Assembly: GCA_047619685.1 (NCBI GenBank)
Contig: JBLHLC010000021.1
Location: 11,253 to 75,252, forward strand
Length of the DNA stretch: 64,000 nucleotides
DNA from: JABDJZ01 sp047619685
Lineage (GTDB): Bacteria; Bacteroidota; Rhodothermia; Rhodothermales; UBA10348
Reading direction: 5' to 3'
The notes beneath the pieces were generated by a model. The model saw nothing but the letters and a program-made list of their open reading frames with translations. It was not told the DNA's origin and searched no databases. Shown here piece by piece: positions 58,712 to 64,000 of the stretch. The first letter of the stretch is position 1. Every line of letters begins with the position of its first letter. The position numbers and the translations under genes were made by a program.

Positions 58712-59431
58712 ATGCTTCTCCGCCTTCGTAATAGCGTCGCCTCCATGACCGGCATGTCCCGGGCCCAGGAGAGAACCGCCAATAATCTCGCAAATGCCGG
58801 GACCATCGGGTTCAAGCGTGAGCGGGCTTTCGTCGAAGTACTGAACGAGAAGATTGACACCGATGGCGGGCCTCAATCCAACCGGGCCATCCGCCAGTGG
58901 ATTGACTTCAGCGCCGGTGAACAGGAGAAGACGGGGAATACCTTTGACTTCTCCTTGAACGGCGACGGCTTCTTTGTCCTGTCCAACCCAGAGTCCGAAG
59001 AACTGCGATACACGCGGGCCGGCCGCATGACCCTCACCGAAGATGGTGATCTGCAAAGCTTGTCAGGCATGAGCCTGCAAGGTGAAGGCGGCCCCATCCA
59101 AATCCCCCCTGGTACGAGCGAGGTTGAAGTAAAACCGGATGGCAGCGTTTTCGCCGATGGCAATCAGATTGCGCAACTCGCCGTCGTCAACTTCGAGGAC
59201 ACAAGCGTGCTTCAGCGCCGCGGCGGTGCAGAATTCTCCGCTGGAGAGGCAGAGTCCATTGAATCCAACGCCACCATACGCCAGGGTTACGTGGAGCACT
59301 CCAATACAGAACCGCTGGAGGCGATGACGGGGATGATCGAACACCTCCGCCTCTTCGAAATGCAGCAGCGCATGCTCCGCAGTACGGACGAAAACCTTTC
59401 GCAATCCATCCGATCACTCGGACGCTTCTAG
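58712..59431 (+). CDS. flgF: Flagellar basal-body rod protein FlgF
   Basis: 239 residues. N-terminal rod signature RLRNSVASMTGMSRAQERTA then NNLANAGTIGFK, middle DFSLNGDGFFVLSNPESEEL, and the C-terminal coiled tail GYVEHSNTEPLEAMTGMIEH. Length and the following flgG support FlgF, the proximal rod subunit, exported by the flagellar type III system. It starts a flagellar operon directly behind a sigma-54 promoter candidate. Confidence 0.92.
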   Translation: MLLRLRNSVASMTGMSRAQERTANNLANAGTIGFKRERAFVEVLNEKIDTDGGPQSNRAIRQWIDFSAGEQEKTGNTFDFSLNGDGFFVLSNPESEELRYTRAGRMTLTEDGDLQSLSGMSLQGEGGPIQIPPGTSEVEVKPDGSVFADGNQIAQLAVVNFEDTSVLQRRGGAEFSAGEAESIESNATIRQGYVEHSNTEPLEAMTGMIEHLRLFEMQQRMLRSTDENLSQSIRSLGRF

Positions 59432-59462
59432 ATCACCCGACAGTCTCCAAACAGGTAACACA

Positions 59463-60251
59463 ATGCTTCGAGCACTTCATACGGCTGCCCTCGGCATGAG
59501 CGCCCAGCAGGCGGGCGTCGACAACATTGCGAATAATCTCGCAAATGCCAACACGACCGGCTTCAAGCGGACGAACCTGGTCTTCCAGGATCTTCTGTAT
59601 CAAAACGTTCAATCCGCAGGAATCGAGGAAGGCGTCGACCCCGGGTCCATGTCCTCCCTCGAAATCGGGTTGGGTGCTGCTGCCGTCGCCACCGTCAAGA
59701 GCTTTGTGCAGGGCGGCCTGAACGAAACGGGTAACGCACTCGACCTGGCGCTCAACGGCGACGGCTTCCTTCAGCTGAAACGACCAGACGGCTCGCTCGC
59801 CTTTACGCGGGACGGGACCCTCACGATGAACGCGGATGGCGTCGTCATCAACATGTCTGGATTGGCGCTTGAGCCCGAGATTGCAGTCCCTCAAGGCACC
59901 GTCGACGTCAGCATCGGACAGGACGGCCAGGTGATGGTCCGACTCCAGGGAGAAACCGACATGTTCGAGCTCGGACAGATTGAGTTGGCCCGGTTCAACA
60001 ATCCCGCTGGACTGACTCCGATAGGCGGCAACCTCTACGAGCAGACCACGGCGAGCGGGGAGCCCTTCGTGGGATCTCCCGGTCAGGACGGTCTCGGATC
60101 GGTCATGCAGGGATACACGGAGGCGTCCAACGTCAACGTGGTTCAGGAAATGGTCAATCTCATCACGGCACAACGCGCCTATGAGATCAATTCCAAAATG
60201 GTGACCACCTCCGAAGAGATGCTCCAGATCGCAAACAGTCTTAAGTCGTAA
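59463..60251 (+). CDS. flgG: Flagellar distal rod protein FlgG
   Basis: 262 residues, the usual FlgG length. MLRALHTAALGMSAQQAGVD then NIANNLANANTTGFKR at the N-terminus, ALDLALNGDGFLQL, and the C-terminal MQGYTEASNVNVVQEMVNLI with QRAYEINSKMV are standard for FlgG. It builds the distal rod that crosses the P- and L-rings. Starts 31 bases after flgF. Confidence 0.96.
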   Translation: MLRALHTAALGMSAQQAGVDNIANNLANANTTGFKRTNLVFQDLLYQNVQSAGIEEGVDPGSMSSLEIGLGAAAVATVKSFVQGGLNETGNALDLALNGDGFLQLKRPDGSLAFTRDGTLTMNADGVVINMSGLALEPEIAVPQGTVDVSIGQDGQVMVRLQGETDMFELGQIELARFNNPAGLTPIGGNLYEQTTASGEPFVGSPGQDGLGSVMQGYTEASNVNVVQEMVNLITAQRAYEINSKMVTTSEEMLQIANSLKS

Positions 60252-60257
60252 TCCGAA

Positions 60258-61004
60258 TTGCGCCAACTTCTCCTCATTACCTCACTTCTTCTGGCTGCAG
60301 CGCCGGCAGCCTGGGCGCAGCCACTGGGCGGCCCGGGCACCTCGTCTGTGGCCTCCATGTCGCCAGAAGACGCCATTCTGTCCGCGGCCACGCGAGCTGT
60401 GGCCGGGCGTATCCCCGGGTCCGCTGGTTCCGTGGAGGTGTCGGTCGTACGCGTCTCAGACTTGCCCGAGGGCACCACGTTTGGGCCAAGTGCCGTCCAC
60501 GTCGAGCTCCCACAATCCCCCGTCGTGCCGAAGGGCCGTCTGCAGATCTCGTTCTCCGTTGGCACGGAGCGCCTGGGAACCGCGCTGATCCAGGTGGCCC
60601 ATTTTGATTCGGTGGCAATTGCCATCGAGCAGTTCTCCAGCGGAGACGCCATCATCCCTTCCTCCCTTCATTTTGTCTGGATGGAGACCACCCGCTTCAG
60701 TGGCGAACCCGTCACTCCAGGGACGCTGGACCGATGGGGCGATGCTGAACTCATGGCACGCCGGTACCTCCGGACTGACAGCCCGCTCCGAACCACAGAC
60801 ATTGGACCCAGACCCGCGGCAGAAACGGGCGAACCCGTCCGCATGTCCTACAGACGCGGCGCGTTCCTGCTGGACCTGTCTTGCCGCGCCAGGGAACGAG
60901 GTCAGCTAGGCGACATCATCAGACTTTATGCAGACGATTCCGACACCGTCTACCGTGCCCGCCTGGTGGGCGCCGGTCGTGCAGAGTGGATTGAAACCCT
61001 TTAA
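60258..61004 (+). CDS. flgA: Flagellar P-ring assembly chaperone FlgA
   Basis: 248 residues from a TTG start six bases after flgG. Signal peptide (RQLLLITSLLLAAAPAAWAQ). The later SAF/ChapFlgA domain is recognisable in IEQFSSGDAIIPSSLHFVWM, GEPVRMSYRRGAFLLDLSCR and RERGQLGDIIRLYADDSDTV; overall similarity is loose. FlgA helps FlgI form the periplasmic P-ring. Position between flgG and flgH strongly supports the call. Confidence 0.85.
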   Translation: MRQLLLITSLLLAAAPAAWAQPLGGPGTSSVASMSPEDAILSAATRAVAGRIPGSAGSVEVSVVRVSDLPEGTTFGPSAVHVELPQSPVVPKGRLQISFSVGTERLGTALIQVAHFDSVAIAIEQFSSGDAIIPSSLHFVWMETTRFSGEPVTPGTLDRWGDAELMARRYLRTDSPLRTTDIGPRPAAETGEPVRMSYRRGAFLLDLSCRARERGQLGDIIRLYADDSDTVYRARLVGAGRAEWIETL

Positions 61005-61017
61005 TCAAGTAACGGAA

Positions 61018-61602
61018 ATGCAACGCATCGCACTGATTTTCCTGTTGGTCCTCGTCGCCGCTCCGGCATCCGGACAGTCACTTTATTCGGACTTCCGGGC
61101 CCGCAAAGCGGGAGACATCATTACGATTGTGCTCGTGGAGAAGACCTCCGCTTCGCGCGCGTCCCAATGGCAGAACGCGGCCTCGAACGGGATTGACGCC
61201 AACTCCGGAGTCACGGGAGGATCGAGCCTGTCGGGACGGTTTGCACTGGACGCGAACTTCTCCAAGGACGCCAAGACGAGTAACAGTTCGCTGCAGCGGG
61301 ACCTGCTCACGGGCACGATCACTGCCACCATCCTGGAGAGGGACCCCAATGGCAATCTGCAGCTTTCCGGTTCAAAGTCCTTGAGTGTGAACGGTGAAAC
61401 GCACACAATGATGGTATCCGGGCTTGTCCGGCCGGTTGACGTCCGCACGAACAACTCCGTCCTCTCCTTCAACATCGCGAACGCCCAAATCGAGTACAAG
61501 AAGAAGGGTGGTCCAGTACGCGGGCTGTTCAAGCCAGGCAAGATTGCCAGATTCGGCCTGATGGCCATTCTGGGCGGTGCCGTGGCCTACTCAATGAAGT
61601 AA
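61018..61602 (+). CDS. flgH: Flagellar L-ring protein FlgH, lacking a lipobox
   Basis: 194 residues from the ATG at 61018. After the signal peptide (MQRIALIFLLVLVAAPASGQ) come LYSDFRARKAGDIITIVLVE, ASRASQWQNAASNG, TGTITATILERDPNGNL, NGETHTMMVSGLVRPVDV and a C-terminal GAVAYSMK: the FlgH core. FlgH normally is an outer-membrane lipoprotein, but no Cys is present at or near the processing site. It forms the outer-membrane ring of the basal body. Confidence 0.92.
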   Translation: MQRIALIFLLVLVAAPASGQSLYSDFRARKAGDIITIVLVEKTSASRASQWQNAASNGIDANSGVTGGSSLSGRFALDANFSKDAKTSNSSLQRDLLTGTITATILERDPNGNLQLSGSKSLSVNGETHTMMVSGLVRPVDVRTNNSVLSFNIANAQIEYKKKGGPVRGLFKPGKIARFGLMAILGGAVAYSMK

Positions 61603-61611
61603 CCAAGAGCG

Positions 61612-62736
61612 ATGAGCAATCCCACGAAATATTTTCTCTTGATCGGCGCCATCTCACTGGCCGTCGTCCTCCCGACGTCTGGCCAGGATTCTGGCACCCG
61701 CCTCAAAGACCTTGTCATGCTGGAGGGCGCGGGAGCACGCCAACTCATCGGTTATGGGCTTATCTCCGGTCTTGACCGGACGGGAGACAGGGTGCGCGGT
61801 CGCCGGGGGTCGCCCTACACCACGCAGTCCATTGCCAACATGTTGGAGCGGTTCGGTATTCCCGTGGACCCGGAAATCATCAACTCGCGAAACACAGCCG
61901 CGGTGATGGTTACCGCAACCGTTGATCCGTTCACCGGAATTGGCGGTTTGCTGGACGTCACCGTCTCCTCGCTCGGAGACGCACGGTCGCTATCGGGTGG
62001 CCAACTTCTGCCCACCATCCTGATCGATCCACAATCTGGCGAACAGTATGCCACGGCGTACGGCGCGGTCTCCACTGGATCAGTCCTGGCCTCGTCCCTG
62101 GGTTCGTCTGTACAGGTAAACCACACCAACACGGGACGCATTCCCAATGGCGGGCAGGTCACTGCAAGCTCCGGAGTTGTCCTGGGTGACTCCACCGGTG
62201 TCGGCCTCATTCTGAAACGTCCCGACTTTACCAATGCGAGTCGCATCGCAGATGCCATCAATGCCCAATTCGCCGACGCGGCGACGGTAGAGCATGCGGG
62301 CCTCGTCAGGGTGTTGCGGCCGACTGACATTTCCTCCTCTTCCCTGCTACTGGCCAATCTGGAGGCCGTCAGGGTTGAGGTAGACATTCCCGCACGGGTC
62401 GTCATAAACGAGCGAACGGGCACAATTGTGGCTGGCGGCAATGTCCGCGTAGCACAGGTCATGGTCACCTACGGCAGTATTGTGATTGCCACGCAGGAAG
62501 ATCCCTTCGTTTCCCAGCCTGGGCCATTTTCCCAGGGCGAGACCGTAGCCGGCGCGGCTGGTGCCGCTCAAATCGATCAAGAGGGCACCCGCTCTGTCGT
62601 CCTTGAGCCGAACACAGACGTGACGCAACTGGCCGCAGCTCTCAATGACCTCGGCCTCACGGCCCGGGACGTCATCGCCATTTTCCAGGCCATAGACAAG
62701 GCCGGCGCGCTTCTGGGCGAACTCCAGATTCTCTGA
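61612..62736 (+). CDS. flgI: Flagellar P-ring protein FlgI
   Basis: 374 residues with signal peptide (ending PTSGQ). RLKDLVMLEGAGARQLIGYG, SIANMLERFGIPV, AAVMVTATVDPFTGIGGLLD, DVTVSSLGDARSLSGGQLLP and VVINERTGTIVAGGNVRVAQ are the full FlgI pattern. It forms the P-ring in the peptidoglycan layer, confirming a Gram-negative type basal body. Its TGA overlaps the next start. Confidence 0.97.
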   Translation: MSNPTKYFLLIGAISLAVVLPTSGQDSGTRLKDLVMLEGAGARQLIGYGLISGLDRTGDRVRGRRGSPYTTQSIANMLERFGIPVDPEIINSRNTAAVMVTATVDPFTGIGGLLDVTVSSLGDARSLSGGQLLPTILIDPQSGEQYATAYGAVSTGSVLASSLGSSVQVNHTNTGRIPNGGQVTASSGVVLGDSTGVGLILKRPDFTNASRIADAINAQFADAATVEHAGLVRVLRPTDISSSSLLLANLEAVRVEVDIPARVVINERTGTIVAGGNVRVAQVMVTYGSIVIATQEDPFVSQPGPFSQGETVAGAAGAAQIDQEGTRSVVLEPNTDVTQLAAALNDLGLTARDVIAIFQAIDKAGALLGELQIL

Positions 62737-63218
62737 TGCTCATCACGCCTTCCAACATATCACCAGATCCGACCAAACGCGGAGACCTGAATCTCCGGGT
62801 TCCCAGGGACCCGGCCGGCGGCATTTCGCTCTCGACACGCGGGAAGAACGGAACGCCTGAAAATCCGGCCGAGGCTGCCAGGAAATTTGAAGAGGTCCTG
62901 GTTCGGGAATTCGTCAAGACCATGACGAAGGACCTCTTTTCCAGTGGATTGGCTGGGGACGAGGGCGCTGGTTGGGTCAAGGCACAGGGCAACGCCCAGG
63001 GCGACGCCTTGACCGACGCGCTCACCAAGCACCTGGTGGATTCAGGCACCTTGGGGATCTCTGAGATGCTCATGAAGAAATGGGCCTCGAACGAGGACGG
63101 TGCGCTTCCCGAAATCGACCGCGTGTTCCAGTTGGATATCGACCAGAACGCCCCGCTCTCACTTCAGGATTTCATGAGCCTGCGCGCCCGCCAGTTACCC
63201 GCTGCCTCCAATGAATAA
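62736..63218 (+). CDS. flgJ: FlgJ-like rod-binding protein without a muramidase domain
   Basis: 160 residues. AARKFEEVLVREFVKTMTKD is the rod-binding (FlgJ N-terminal) motif, followed by GLAGDEGAGWVKAQGNAQGD and a C-terminal helix LTDALTKHLVDSGTLGISEM. The C-terminal glucosaminidase of enterobacterial FlgJ is missing, as in many other phyla, so wall cutting must come from a separate enzyme. It overlaps flgI by 1 base and flgN by 8. Confidence 0.85.
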   Translation: MLITPSNISPDPTKRGDLNLRVPRDPAGGISLSTRGKNGTPENPAEAARKFEEVLVREFVKTMTKDLFSSGLAGDEGAGWVKAQGNAQGDALTDALTKHLVDSGTLGISEMLMKKWASNEDGALPEIDRVFQLDIDQNAPLSLQDFMSLRARQLPAASNE

Positions 63219-63756
63219 TCAGATACTCCACACCGCGAAACTTGCCATGCTCGCGCAGCGGCTGGCCGAAACGCTGACCGCGGAAGTCGCGGCCCTGGAA
63301 TCGGTTCGTGATGCGCTGAAAGGCATGCTCGAGGCCATACGCACCAGTGACCAGGGTCAACTGAACGAGAGCGCCATGGCATTGCAGGACTGCGTACACG
63401 CGGCCTCTGAGCACCGGAGCGCCCACAGCCGCCAGATTGATCTCTTCTTCCGGATTGCCGGAGTCCCTGGCGATTCCATTTCCAGCATTCTGCTTTTACT
63501 TCACCCGGTGGAAGAGGCCAGCATGGCCTGCAACGCCATCAGCGCGGCTCGCAAGGCCATTCACGAGATTGCACGTGAATCCGGCAGACTGGTGGCGGCA
63601 GCGGACTATTCGCTTCGCTACGCAGGACAGGTGAACCATGAGCTCATTTTGATGCTTCATGGACTGATGCAGCCGGATCGCGGGAAAGTCTACACGGCGC
63701 GCGGAGAGACACCCGCATCCAGGAGTCGCCGTTCCATGCTTGACCAGAGAGGCTGA
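63211..63756 (+). CDS. flgN: FlgN-like flagellar chaperone
   Basis: 181 residues, long helical protein with FlgN-like architecture: a run of amphipathic helices (AQRLAETLTAEVAALESVRD, then a later YAGQVNHELILMLHGLM). The call rests largely on position, between the rod-binding protein and flgK, whose product FlgN escorts to the export gate. Starts within the end of the flgJ gene. Confidence 0.7.
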   Translation: MNNQILHTAKLAMLAQRLAETLTAEVAALESVRDALKGMLEAIRTSDQGQLNESAMALQDCVHAASEHRSAHSRQIDLFFRIAGVPGDSISSILLLLHPVEEASMACNAISAARKAIHEIARESGRLVAAADYSLRYAGQVNHELILMLHGLMQPDRGKVYTARGETPASRSRRSMLDQRG

Positions 63757-63758
63757 TC

Positions 63759-64000
63759 ATGGGACTGAGTCTTCTACTCGATATCTCCAGGCAGTCCTTC
63801 AGGGCGCTCGACGGCGCCATGAACGTAGCTGGCCAGAACGTGGCCAATGCGGAAACGGAGGGATACAGCCGCCGAAGGGTTGAGCTTTCCGCCGTTGAAG
63901 TAGGGAGCGGGAAAGCGCTCAGCGGTCAACTGGGTATCCTGGGCGGCGGCGTTGGAATAACCGGCTACAACCGGGTTCGGGACGCCATGTTGGACCATGC
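63759..64000 (+). CDS. flgK: Flagellar hook-associated protein FlgK, N-terminal part (cut by window edge)
   Basis: Open from the ATG at 63759, two bases after the flgN stop, to the window end: about 80 codons. MGLSLLLDISRQSFRALDGA then MNVAGQNVANAETEGYSRRR and LGGGVGITGYNRVRDAMLDH are the conserved FlgK N-terminus. FlgK forms the hook-filament junction. The rest lies beyond the window. Confidence 0.95.
   Translation, partial: MGLSLLLDISRQSFRALDGAMNVAGQNVANAETEGYSRRRVELSAVEVGSGKALSGQLGILGGGVGITGYNRVRDAMLDH

Overview
The window reads as GC-rich chromosome from a diderm bacterium of the Bacteroidota/Rhodothermota side of the tree, most likely a Rhodothermia relative. Supporting signs are a secreted protein with a type IX secretion (T9SS) C-terminal sorting domain (13165-15534), a Bacteroidota-style promoter (TTTG, 18 bases, TATCTTTG) before an epimerase-type threonine dehydrogenase, ribosomal protein L21 fused to a helix-hairpin-helix tail, many FG-GAP/NHL/YVTN beta-propeller secreted proteins, and a flagellar operon with outer-membrane P/L-ring genes. 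The lineage is inference; no rRNA or tRNA gene was found. Genes are packed tightly, often with 1 to 25 base overlaps, and no transposon, prophage or CRISPR array was seen.  Layout: (1) 1-4584, minus strand: a periplasmic oxidative gene set with a PQQ-type quinoprotein dehydrogenase, a secreted fumarylacetoacetate-hydrolase/NHL-propeller fusion, and the start of a sensor with two-component propeller repeats. (2) 5456-8851, minus: a monohaem cytochrome c and two propeller lipoproteins. (3) 9061-17727: a surface polysaccharide cluster with flippase, two glycosyltransferases, an O-antigen ligase/polymerase and an FkbM methyltransferase, enclosing the T9SS cargo protein. (4) 17732-36892: transport and central metabolism: OPT peptide transporter; threonine to glycine plus acetyl-CoA (Tdh, Kbl); a lipoprotein amidase; a five-haem cytochrome with TPRs facing an ASPIC/UnbV protein; a divergent DAHP synthase; phosphoglucomutase opposite polyphosphate glucokinase; DeoC; an ABC importer pair lacking an ATPase; polyprenyl synthase; a metallo-beta-lactamase-fold hydrolase.  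(5) 37070-42706: a hybrid histidine kinase whose first receiver and HPt domain have lost their phospho-acceptors, a tiny peptidase-like ORF, an HTTM membrane protein, a TlpA thioredoxin and a cupin. (6) 42848-53967, plus: ten tightly spaced genes forming one likely envelope operon. It starts with a membrane redox module (small membrane protein, ferric-reductase-like/Rieske fusion, Cys/His protein), continues with N-acyl amino-acid lipid acyltransferases (GNAT plus PlsC), a DinB-like protein, a three-domain fusion of alpha/beta hydrolase, DedA and ATP-grasp, an MlaE lipid permease, an SLC12-type transporter and LysA. This is the best candidate for an undescribed system. (7) 54006-58387: FAH hydrolase, rplU-rpmA with leader hairpin and terminator, and a three-gene HAD/ATP-grasp/Gfo-Idh unit. 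(8) 58664-64000: flagellar genes flgF-G-A-H-I-J(N)-N-K behind a predicted sigma-54 promoter, cut by the window end.
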